This document shows, piece after piece, positions 1 through 7,321 of a stretch of 22,025 nt of DNA. The position numbers and the translations under genes were made by a program. This stretch comes from CAZIKF01 sp964539825 (GTDB taxonomy: Bacteria > Muiribacteriota > UBA6191). Position 1 is the first letter of the stretch, and each line of letters opens with the position of its first letter. The notes below the pieces were generated by a model, which did not search any database, was not told the origin of the DNA, and saw only the letters and a program-made list of their open reading frames with translations. The stretch covers positions 1-22,025 of the forward strand of contig CAZIKF010000059.1 of assembly GCA_964539825.1 (NCBI GenBank), in the 5' to 3' direction.

Positions 1-98
1 GGGGAACACCTTAAAGCGGCCTAAGAATGGTCTTGCTATTTCGACAAGCTTACAGTTAGAGTCATAAGCGACTGGAATCAGCAGACCAGGGGTGACTG

Positions 99-482
99 AT
101 GTCATTGATTATTTGTTCGAAATGCGCCTACCGAATTACCGGTGAACACACTCACTGTCCCGAATGTCATCGACAATTAGATGGCACCGAGGAGAGAACC
201 GACGAGAAGCATCCAGACCAAGAGCCGCCTTCTTCTGGAGCACTTAAATGCCCCCACTGCGGATCCGAGGATATCCATCCCGCCAAAGGGCTCGAAGGAT
301 TCAAAGAGTATTTTACCGTGGGCACCTTTTTTCTTATGTGCCTGGCTGGTATGTGGCTGATCCCCTTCCTTATCATGATCCCGGTAACCTTGTACTATCT
401 CTACATAAAATCATGTCCCCACTGTCAAAATTGTGACCGAAGACTCCACCGGCTTTTGGGACATCTATCAGACCGGAATTGA
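99..482 (+). CDS. Zinc-ribbon protein with central membrane segment, unknown function
   Basis: A 127-aa protein that I cannot assign to a named family. It has three cysteine clusters of zinc-ribbon type: C6-x2-C9 with C20-x2-C23 at the N-terminus, C51-x2-C54 in the middle (CPHCGSED, a typical rubredoxin-like knuckle), and C106-x2-C109-x2-C112 after the membrane segment. Residues about 72-103 are strongly hydrophobic with a proline near the centre, so they form one long TM or a short hairpin. If it is a hairpin, the middle and last knuckles lie on the same side and could form one ribbon. Residues 27-47 are a charged, proline-containing linker. The ATG is preceded by AGGGGTG at 88-94, a good ribosome site. 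The next gene starts 21 bp downstream on the same strand, so the two are probably cotranscribed. A role as a membrane-tethered metal or protein-binding adaptor is only inference. Confidence 0.75.
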   Translation: MSLIICSKCAYRITGEHTHCPECHRQLDGTEERTDEKHPDQEPPSSGALKCPHCGSEDIHPAKGLEGFKEYFTVGTFFLMCLAGMWLIPFLIMIPVTLYYLYIKSCPHCQNCDRRLHRLLGHLSDRN

Positions 483-503
483 CCTTAGAGAGTAACTTGA
501 TCA

Positions 504-1598
504 ATGTTGCGTGAGATAATTTTTATAATTTGCTACCTCTTCATCATTCAAGCTTCCCTGGCAGAGGAATCTCGTAGTTTTTTTGAAAATCTACAGAATG
601 CTCCAAAACCCTTTGCTCTCCAAATAGAAGATGAAGAGGGTCAGGTGAATCACTCCAAAAAGCACGAAGATCTTGAGCGACTTCGTAAAGTCTTACTCAG
701 AACTCAGTTGGCATCTCTGGCCTACGTTGATGATGAGGTCATCAGGAAACACTTTCCGGATGTCTCCATTCATATAACCAGGAAAAGCAAGATCAAGTTC
801 TTTGTCATGATCGATCTGGTGAATGCTCAACGTCTTATAGCTATTCGAGGTAACGCAAATGATTCCAACTGGATGATCAGCCTTCAAGTAGAGTTAGCCC
901 GTGGATTCCTTGGAGATATTGCTATCCATAGCGGTTTTCTCGACGGAGCTCTGGAAGTTTTCGAAGATGGTGGTTTTGAGAAGGTCATGAAAGAGAAAGC
1001 TATAAGACAATCCCAGGATGTATCCATACCACTTAAGAATGTGCTCGTAGGTCATTCCATGGGAGGAGCCATTGCCATCCTTCTGGCCAAGAAGATGGAA
1101 ATGGCAGGACATGAGATTGATGAGGTCGTTACTTTTGCACAGCCCATGGTCACCGATGAGGCTGGTGCAAAGGAGCTTTCCTCCCTGCCGATTATACGAA
1201 TCACGAACGTGCAAGATCTGGTGACCTACCTACCCACCGTAGAATTGGGATACCGTCACATAGGTGAGAAGCTTGAACTAGGTAAAGAGGGCTATCGTTT
1301 TCTATCCAATTCCGATGAGGATAATGTTCCCTGGGTACCACCTGAAGAAAGAGAAATAGTTTGGGACCAGGTGAGAGAGAATCCCGCGAAACTTTCCTTC
1401 ACGATCAACCCGGGCGATGGAGGGATATCCTGTAGGAGTACAGTCCCTGTCGGCGATCTGGTAGACATAGTCATCGCGCACAGTTTATTGAGCTATATAA
1501 GTATCCTTCACAAACACATCAATGGACTGCGTCAGGACCTTGGCCTCAATCCAGAAGGTGACTTCCACAAGAAGCATCCTATCCCAAAGTTTCAGTAA
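504..1598 (+). CDS. Exported class 3 (fungal-type) lipase, alpha/beta hydrolase
   Basis: A 364-aa protein with an N-terminal signal peptide (hydrophobic residues 4-19, likely cleavage after SLA-20). The nucleophile elbow GHSMG lies at 183-187 with Ser185, inside a stretch (VLVGHSMGGAIAILLA) typical of Pfam Lipase_3. It is followed by the family's usual FAQPMV (211-216), an aspartate in NVQDLV (Asp238) and YRHIG (250-254). His326 in AHSLLSY is the likely triad histidine, by analogy with the DHLSYFG region of Rhizomucor lipase. The oxyanion-loop region is probably LIAIRGN at 111-117. A hydrolase of ester bonds in lipids, acting in the periplasm or outside the cell, is therefore expected; the actual substrate is not visible. 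Only a weak AGAG-type ribosome site (487-492) precedes the ATG. It follows the zinc-ribbon gene by 21 bp and is followed by a 220-bp gap with two inverted repeats. Confidence 0.85.
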   Translation: MLREIIFIICYLFIIQASLAEESRSFFENLQNAPKPFALQIEDEEGQVNHSKKHEDLERLRKVLLRTQLASLAYVDDEVIRKHFPDVSIHITRKSKIKFFVMIDLVNAQRLIAIRGNANDSNWMISLQVELARGFLGDIAIHSGFLDGALEVFEDGGFEKVMKEKAIRQSQDVSIPLKNVLVGHSMGGAIAILLAKKMEMAGHEIDEVVTFAQPMVTDEAGAKELSSLPIIRITNVQDLVTYLPTVELGYRHIGEKLELGKEGYRFLSNSDEDNVPWVPPEEREIVWDQVRENPAKLSFTINPGDGGISCRSTVPVGDLVDIVIAHSLLSYISILHKHINGLRQDLGLNPEGDFHKKHPIPKFQ

Positions 1599-1693
1599 CC
1601 GGGATATCATCCTAAGCCCCAGTACTCGATTATGCTTGAATTGTTCAAACAACTGGCGATCCCTCTTAAGAATTTATATACTCAAAATGAAGT

Positions 1694-1719
1694 GTTTTGC
1701 CCGGGTTCTTGGGCAAAAC
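1694..1719. repeat. Intergenic inverted repeat, 9-bp arms
   Basis: GTTTTGCCC (1694-1702) and GGGCAAAAC (1711-1719) are perfect complements separated by 8 nt. It lies 95 bp after the lipase stop. No T-run follows on the plus strand, so it is not a textbook intrinsic terminator. It could be a factor-assisted terminator, an mRNA-stabilising hairpin or an operator. Confidence 0.6.
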
Positions 1720-1774
1720 TCAATCCAACGACTTCTTAGCTCATCACAGATGAACCTTCTTGAGTATGAACCTA

Positions 1775-1793
1775 CAAGTGGGTAAACCACTTG
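1775..1793. repeat. Inverted repeat just upstream of 1819 gene, 7-bp arms
   Basis: CAAGTGG (1775-1781) and CCACTTG (1787-1793) flank a GTAAA spacer, a perfect 7-bp dyad that ends 25 bp before the start codon at 1819. The position fits either an operator overlapping the promoter or a 5'-UTR hairpin. There is no further evidence for a function. Confidence 0.5.
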
Positions 1794-1818
1794 CTTCAAG
1801 GTATAGAATAGAACCCTC

Positions 1819-2730
1819 ATGCGCGCTCTGACTTTTGGAATTCTCATTGGTGTTGCCATCAGTCTCCTTTTTCGCTGGCAGAGTGATGGACTTTCTTCGG
1901 CGGACCTTTCTCCCAGGCTTTTGGAGATTCCCAAGGAGGGTCCCCGCGCCTTTCAAGAGCATTCGGTATGGGACTCAGGAAAAGCGGAGTTTTGTGTATA
2001 CCGATCCACCTATGTAAAGTACGGGATCAAGCGAAGTTTTGAAACGGATGTGATTCTCATACGAGAATTCTTCAATCCACAACTTGTAGTCAAGGTTGAT
2101 GACTCGAAATCAGCGGGGGCCATTCCTGTGTTTAAGATGAATCGAATCCGCACGATTCCTACTGGAATTTACGATTATAGGCAGAGTCTCTCTGCCTTCG
2201 TACACCGAGCCCAACCCGCTAAATTATTGAAACTGGCCTTCAGTTCGTCCGATGGGTGCGGAATGTCCTACAGTGAGTTAAAGAAATCTGCCTCTGGAAT
2301 GATAGGTGAGTTTCATACTTACTGGGAAAAGGGACTCTCTGGGAAAATCAATTTCGAAGAAGAAGGAGTTCTGGTTCATGATCAACTCCCCCTCTATCTC
2401 AGATCCCTGGAACTTTCCAAATATAAGGGAGAAAATCTTCGTCTGGCAGGTTCCGTTTTCACCTCCTATCTTCGCAAACTTCCTATCATGGACGTGAAGG
2501 TTGAGAATCTTGGGATTGAGCCTGTTGCTCTTGGCTCGCGGGTTTTTGAGGCACATCATATTCGTCTTCAATTTGGAGAACTTTTGGAGGATCTCTGGTT
2601 CGCGGCACAACCCACCCAGCCCCTTTTGGTCTGGAAGCATCATGATGGTGCTATGGATACTCTAAAGTCCCTCAGGTATCTCTATTATTGGCAGCATGTC
2701 AGTCCCGGGGACAGGGAGAGATTTCTCTGA
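1819..2730 (+). CDS. Membrane-anchored protein of a conserved unnamed family
   Basis: A 303-aa protein with one hydrophobic segment (3-19) as an uncleaved anchor or signal peptide, and the rest exported. The pattern W51-x2-GKAE (54-57), a tyrosine-rich stretch at 61-68, an EFF at 83-85, TGIYDY (115-120), then SS..GCG..Y.EL (142-154) matches, from memory, proteins of about 310 aa common in Bacteroidetes that databases often label 'septum formation inhibitor Maf', though they share nothing with the Maf pyrophosphatase fold. Those proteins carry a TG-YPY and WCG signature at the same places. The function is unknown. The C-terminus (LLVWKHHDG...TLKSLRYLYYW) looks like the beta-barrel-type ending in which a side chain reports on a lipid-binding fold, but this is weak. 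The gene overlaps the next one, suggesting translational coupling. Confidence 0.7.
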   Translation: MRALTFGILIGVAISLLFRWQSDGLSSADLSPRLLEIPKEGPRAFQEHSVWDSGKAEFCVYRSTYVKYGIKRSFETDVILIREFFNPQLVVKVDDSKSAGAIPVFKMNRIRTIPTGIYDYRQSLSAFVHRAQPAKLLKLAFSSSDGCGMSYSELKKSASGMIGEFHTYWEKGLSGKINFEEEGVLVHDQLPLYLRSLELSKYKGENLRLAGSVFTSYLRKLPIMDVKVENLGIEPVALGSRVFEAHHIRLQFGELLEDLWFAAQPTQPLLVWKHHDGAMDTLKSLRYLYYWQHVSPGDRERFL

Positions 2731-4124
2731 ACTCCTCCTCAGAAGACGCCTCATCGAGACTCACCTTTTCGCAGAAAAAGAGTCTTCAGATTGGACTTGC
2801 CCTGGTATTGGGAATCATAGGCTACCTGGGATCATCTCCCTATCTAAATACTCAACAATCCATTCTTACCGCAACCCTGGTCTTTTTAGTTGTGCTCTGG
2901 ACGAACGAAGGGCTACCCCTCGGGGTGGTTTCTCTGCTTCCCGTAATTCTTTTTCCAACCCTGGGTATTATTGGTACGAAAGAAACTTGCTCGGCCTATT
3001 CCAAGCCCATCCTCTTTTTGTTTCTGGGTGGATTTTACATGGGATTAGCCATTGAGAAAATTGATCTTCACAAGGCTCTCATTGATCGGATGTTTCGAGT
3101 TTTTCCCTACACTCCGCGGGGAATCATTGCCTCTCTGGCAATCACATCCGCCCTGTTGAGCTGTCTCTTATCTAATACAACCACCACCTTGCTTTTGATG
3201 CCGCTCGCTCTTCATGCCACCCAGGTTGAGGGACTTCGCCGGGCTTGTGTTCTGGCGGTTGCCTATGGAGCAACCATAGGAGGAATTATTACCCCTGTGG
3301 GAACACCTCCAAACCTGATCTTGCTGGGATTTCTGGAGTCCAGCGGAATTGAAGGAATCTCATTTGCCAAATGGATGATGGCAACTACTCCACTAGCCTT
3401 CATAATGCTCCTCTTTTTGACTTTTTGGTTAAGTCGTGGATGTCTCCATTTGAAAGTCCAAAGAGATTTTAGTCGGGCTGTTGAGCCCTTGACCCACCCT
3501 CAGAAAAAACTCTTTATACTGCTTGCCCTGGCCGCGACTTTGCTGCTGGCTAACTCTCCCATTGAGCCCTACTACCCTGGATTGGGACTAAACGAAAAGC
3601 TTCTTCTGCTTTCCTTTGGCTTGATTCTTTTTGCTCCCGGTTTGAATTTTTTACAATGGTCCGATACCCGTCGCACACCCTACGAGATCCTGTTTCTCTT
3701 TGGTGCCGGTTTTGCGATAGCAAATGCGATTGGAATGACCGGATTGGACTCCAGAATTGCTGGAGCTCTTTCCTCGATTCCGCTTGTATCCCTGGTTGGA
3801 TGGATTCTTGTTATAGCGACCTTTGTAACCTTTTCCACCGAGTTGACCAGTAACATGGCTTTGACGACCGTAGCCCTGCCAATCTTGTTGCAGCTATGTC
3901 AAAATGTGGGGCTTCCCGTCCCATTGGTTCTGATGGTTACGGCGATTTGCGCAAGTTATGCCTTCATGCTTCCTATCGCTACAGCCCCCAATGCCATCGC
4001 CATGGCCAGCGGCTATCTGAAGGTTAGTCATATGGCCAGGGCAGGTTTGGTCCTGAACATTGTGGGTATATTGCTCACCACGCTAATCGCTACAACCTAT
4101 TGGAAATCCTTTTTTGGATTTTAG
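2688..4124 (+). CDS. DASS/SLC13-family anion:cation symporter
   Basis: A polytopic inner-membrane protein of about 478 aa from the TTG at 2688, or 465 aa from a CTG at 2727. It shows both halves of the divalent-anion/Na+ symporter fold. The signature SNT motif occurs twice in related form: SNTTTT at 162-167 in the first half and SNMALT at 388-393 in the second. Each is followed by a small-residue loop, GTPPN at 205-209 and ATAPNAIA at 431-438. These are the substrate and Na+ sites of the VcINDY family. Likely cargo is a di- or tricarboxylate (succinate, malate, citrate) or sulfate; the sequence does not decide which. It overlaps the preceding gene by up to 43 bp. Its TAG stop overlaps the TAA of the convergent histidine kinase gene, so there is no room for a separate terminator between them. 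Confidence 0.9.
   Translation: MAACQSRGQGEISLNSSSEDASSRLTFSQKKSLQIGLALVLGIIGYLGSSPYLNTQQSILTATLVFLVVLWTNEGLPLGVVSLLPVILFPTLGIIGTKETCSAYSKPILFLFLGGFYMGLAIEKIDLHKALIDRMFRVFPYTPRGIIASLAITSALLSCLLSNTTTTLLLMPLALHATQVEGLRRACVLAVAYGATIGGIITPVGTPPNLILLGFLESSGIEGISFAKWMMATTPLAFIMLLFLTFWLSRGCLHLKVQRDFSRAVEPLTHPQKKLFILLALAATLLLANSPIEPYYPGLGLNEKLLLLSFGLILFAPGLNFLQWSDTRRTPYEILFLFGAGFAIANAIGMTGLDSRIAGALSSIPLVSLVGWILVIATFVTFSTELTSNMALTTVALPILLQLCQNVGLPVPLVLMVTAICASYAFMLPIATAPNAIAMASGYLKVSHMARAGLVLNIVGILLTTLIATTYWKSFFGF
2713..2720 (+). promoter_or_regulatory. Strong ribosome binding site that may set a CTG start
   Basis: AGGGAGAG lies 6 nt before an in-frame CTG (2727-2729) that overlaps the TGA of the upstream gene (CTGA). 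The longer reading from TTG at 2688 has only AGG at 2674-2676, 11 nt away. The residues between the two starts are not part of the transporter fold, so the later start is plausible. Confidence 0.4.
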
Positions 4125-7100
4125 TAGTCACTCAGCGCAAGGCGCTTGAGTTCGGACTCCAGAGACTTCCTTGCGTCTACCCAAAGTGATTTAAAGTGGT
4201 CTAACTCCTCATCCGCCCTTTGAAACTGGTCTTCCTTGCCTAGTTTTTCCAACCGAGTAGCACAGTCAATCATATCGTGGGCGTTGAAATAAGCGAACAC
4301 TCCCTTGAGGGCGTGTGCTCTTCCGGATAAGGAAGTCCCATCCTTTTCCTCCAGGGCCTTCTCCATTCCCTCTATCTTCTCTCCGGTTTCCTGACATGTC
4401 CTTTTAATCACAAAAGAGACGAGCGAAGGATCACCGCCATAGTGGGTATGCAGGAATTCCAGATCCACGCCTGGGGTTTCTTCTTCAAGGCTCTCGTCCT
4501 CAGTGGAAAGTGGCTTAGTTTCTGATTTGGATTCCTCGACATCAAGATACTGGGACAGGATTTTTAACAATCCGCGGGGATGGATAGGCTTTGGCATATA
4601 ATCATCCATGCCGGCCTCCTGACAGCGCAGTTCGACCCCTTCTGACCGATCAGCGCTAACCGCGATAATCGGGATATGGGAGTCATGGGATTCCAGTTTT
4701 CGGATTTCTTTAGCTGCTTCAAAACCAGACATGACCGGCATCATTAAATCCATCAAAATGAGATCATAAGATTCTTTTTGAAACCGTTCTAATCCAAGGG
4801 CTCCATTTTCTTCCACGGTCACGGAATAGCCGTAATTAGCCAGGATTCTGCTGATTAATCGCTGGTTGAGCAAATTGTCTTCCACAACTAGAATCTTTGT
4901 TGGACCTTCATCCGTGCTGGCGGGCTCTTGGCAGGGATGTTCCACCAGACCCGATAAGATGTCCAGTAAGGCCTTCTCGGTTATGGGTTTTCCCAGGTAG
5001 GCGTCCATACCCGCCTCGAGACAGTTTTTTCGATCATTTTCTGTGACTCCTGCGGTCATCCCGGCTACAGGTAAATGCTCAGAGGTGGATTTCTCGCTCT
5101 CTCGAATAGCTTTGCAGGTGCTTAAACCATCTCGTACGGGCATCTGTACATCCATAAAAACTACATCAAATTTTGATTGAGAAAGTTTTTCAAGGGCGAT
5201 GTCCCCGTCCTCAGCTACGATGACCTCATATCCGTTTTTTTGGAGCATCTCCTGGATGACGATGCGATTAATCTCATGGTCATCCACCACCAGTACTCGA
5301 ATCCCCGTTGGCATGGCAACCGTATCCGCGGATTCGGAAAAAACTTCCTCCTCCTTTTCCTGGATTTTACCCGCGGGGGACGTATCAACCAGGGCGTGGA
5401 GCAAGTCTTTGGGATAAATGGGTTCTTTGAGGATATGAATCAGAGCATGGAATCCATAAAATCGAATTCCTTGAAAGGCTTCGGGGATCATAATCAGGAT
5501 TTTTGACTTTTGATCGATGAAATAATCCTGGAGCCATGCTTCGAGCACTTCTTCATCGAAGTGTTCGACGGGAAGGCCCACCATCACGTAATCAAAGGCT
5601 TCTCCATCTTTGCTCGAGGATAAAAATTCCTCAGCGGTACGAACCCTGTCCACTGAAAGACAGCGAAGTCCCAGTCCATTTAAATATTGCCCAATGATCC
5701 GTTGGGAGGGTTTATAAGGTTCGAGAAGAAGAACGCTCTTTCCCTTTAGATCACTAAGGTGTTCTTCAACATCGAGGGAGTCTGTAGAGTCTGGCAGATC
5801 AAAGGGAAGCTGGAAGTGGAATTCCGATCCCTTCCCTACTTCACTTTCCACCGAGATGTTTCCTCCCATCAGTTGTACCAGTTGCATACAGATATTCGTA
5901 CCCAGTCCAGTACCGCCGTACATTCGGCTAGTCTCAACCTGTACCTGTGAAAAGGACTCAAAAATGGTGCCTATCTTTTCCTGTGGAATCCCAATTCCCG
6001 TATCGGAAACTGTAAATCCGAGGAGGATCTTCCCCTCATTTTGTTCCAGAATCTTAACCTTAATCAAAACATGACCCTGGTGGGTAAACTTGATGGCATT
6101 GCTGACCATATTTAAAAGGATTTGGGAGAATCTATGGGGATCGCCGATGATTTGAATGGGTAATTCCCAGGGTAGATCCACAAGGAACTCGAGGCCTTTC
6201 TGGTGTGCCCTGGTGCAAAGCGGAAAGGTCAAGGATTTGATGGTTGTGATGGGATCAAAGCTGGTGTTTTCAAGATTCAGCTTACCAGCTTCAATTTTAG
6301 AGAGATCGAGTACGTCATTAAGCACAGCAAGTAAATGGAGTGCCGAAGAGCGAATCACGCTTAAGTTTTCCCTGAGTTCTTCGCTCACATTCATACCCAG
6401 TAATAGCTCGGTCATGCCCAGAATTCCGTTGATCGGAGTTCGAATTTCATGACTGACCCTGGCAATGAATTCCCCTTTGAATAACTCGGATTCAAGGGCG
6501 CGTTCTTTGGCTTCCTGGAGCTCAATATTCTTTTCTTCCATCCCCTCCAGGGCTGAAACCAGATCCTTGGTTCGATCCCGAATTTTTTCTTCCAGGGATT
6601 GAGCATGTCTTTCCAGTTCCAGCCTCAAAAACTTACTTTCGGTGATATTTGTAATAGTCAGCAGAACCCTGCGTTCGCTCGGTTCGGTGGGATCTCCAAA
6701 GGGAGAAAGTACCAGCTGAAAGTGGACCTTGGTACCAGCCTCATTATCGATGCTGATTTCCAGGTCTTTGCCCTGACCGCTCTCTAAGACCTCCTGGAGA
6801 TCAGAACTGATCTCATCTGTGAAACTCTCCACATTGAATCCCTGCTCAGATGCCATCTGTGAATAAAACTTATTGGAATAGACAACCTTCTGCCTACCAT
6901 CCAAAAGAACAATGTAGGTATGGATATTTTCAAGAATACTCTTAATGTAATCTCGAGCACGAGAGACCTTGCCATGCTGCTCCTCGATCTCCCGAGCCAT
7001 TTGAGCCATGACAGATCCTAACTCTCCGAATTCATCTCCGGTTCGGATCGGGTTTTGTGCGCCGAATTTCCCCGCGGCTACATCAAGAGCCAGACGTCTG

Positions 7101-7294
7101 AGCGCATCCAGGGAACGAATGAGTCGAACCTGCATCAGGACAGCGGCTAAAAGGTTGAACCCCGCTCCAAAACAAAGAAAGATCCCAATAAGGGTTCGGT
7201 CTCCATTTAGCAGAAGCCATATTCCCAGTCCAAGGGGGACAAGGGAACCAAATAATAGAGCTGTGTGAATGAGATATCGAAGATTGTGAGACAT
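4121..7294 (-). CDS. Hybrid sensor histidine kinase (HAMP-PAS-HisKA-HATPase-pseudoREC-REC-REC-HPt)
   Basis: A 1057-aa membrane phosphorelay kinase. Two TM helices (about 9-29 and 34-56) have almost no periplasmic loop between them. They are followed by a HAMP (57-110), a PAS-like domain (115-220), a coiled coil (225-275), HisKA with SHEIRTP (His282), and HATPase_c with N-box around Asn399, DTGIGIP at 431-437 and YGGTGLGT at 459-466. Then comes a degenerate receiver (517-637) in which the phospho-acceptor position is Gly573. Two intact receivers follow (Asp715 with Lys769; Asp849 with Lys902), and a C-terminal HPt has His994 in RAHALKG. This resembles BarA/ArcB-type multistep relays but with an extra receiver, so the output regulator is probably encoded elsewhere. 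Sensing is likely intramembrane or cytoplasmic through PAS. No Shine-Dalgarno sequence is visible before the ATG, which lies 27 bp after the amylase stop. Confidence 0.95.
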   Translation of the reverse strand: MSHNLRYLIHTALLFGSLVPLGLGIWLLLNGDRTLIGIFLCFGAGFNLLAAVLMQVRLIRSLDALRRLALDVAAGKFGAQNPIRTGDEFGELGSVMAQMAREIEEQHGKVSRARDYIKSILENIHTYIVLLDGRQKVVYSNKFYSQMASEQGFNVESFTDEISSDLQEVLESGQGKDLEISIDNEAGTKVHFQLVLSPFGDPTEPSERRVLLTITNITESKFLRLELERHAQSLEEKIRDRTKDLVSALEGMEEKNIELQEAKERALESELFKGEFIARVSHEIRTPINGILGMTELLLGMNVSEELRENLSVIRSSALHLLAVLNDVLDLSKIEAGKLNLENTSFDPITTIKSLTFPLCTRAHQKGLEFLVDLPWELPIQIIGDPHRFSQILLNMVSNAIKFTHQGHVLIKVKILEQNEGKILLGFTVSDTGIGIPQEKIGTIFESFSQVQVETSRMYGGTGLGTNICMQLVQLMGGNISVESEVGKGSEFHFQLPFDLPDSTDSLDVEEHLSDLKGKSVLLLEPYKPSQRIIGQYLNGLGLRCLSVDRVRTAEEFLSSSKDGEAFDYVMVGLPVEHFDEEVLEAWLQDYFIDQKSKILIMIPEAFQGIRFYGFHALIHILKEPIYPKDLLHALVDTSPAGKIQEKEEEVFSESADTVAMPTGIRVLVVDDHEINRIVIQEMLQKNGYEVIVAEDGDIALEKLSQSKFDVVFMDVQMPVRDGLSTCKAIRESEKSTSEHLPVAGMTAGVTENDRKNCLEAGMDAYLGKPITEKALLDILSGLVEHPCQEPASTDEGPTKILVVEDNLLNQRLISRILANYGYSVTVEENGALGLERFQKESYDLILMDLMMPVMSGFEAAKEIRKLESHDSHIPIIAVSADRSEGVELRCQEAGMDDYMPKPIHPRGLLKILSQYLDVEESKSETKPLSTEDESLEEETPGVDLEFLHTHYGGDPSLVSFVIKRTCQETGEKIEGMEKALEEKDGTSLSGRAHALKGVFAYFNAHDMIDCATRLEKLGKEDQFQRADEELDHFKSLWVDARKSLESELKRLALSDY

Positions 7295-7321
7295 GGTTGG
7301 GGAGATATCAAAACATTGAAT

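Noticed and set aside
1..67. Possible C-terminal end of an upstream gene (frame open from the edge to a TAA at 65-67).
   Set aside because: Only about 21 residues with no recognisable motif, and other frames are also open for a short distance; it cannot be supported.
1694..1719. Intrinsic terminator for the lipase transcript.
   Set aside because: The stem is good but no T-run follows on the plus strand; it is listed only as an inverted repeat.
5177..5506. A 109-codon open frame opposite the histidine kinase's receivers.
   Set aside because: Antisense to intact receiver domains with clear motifs; there is no independent coding evidence.
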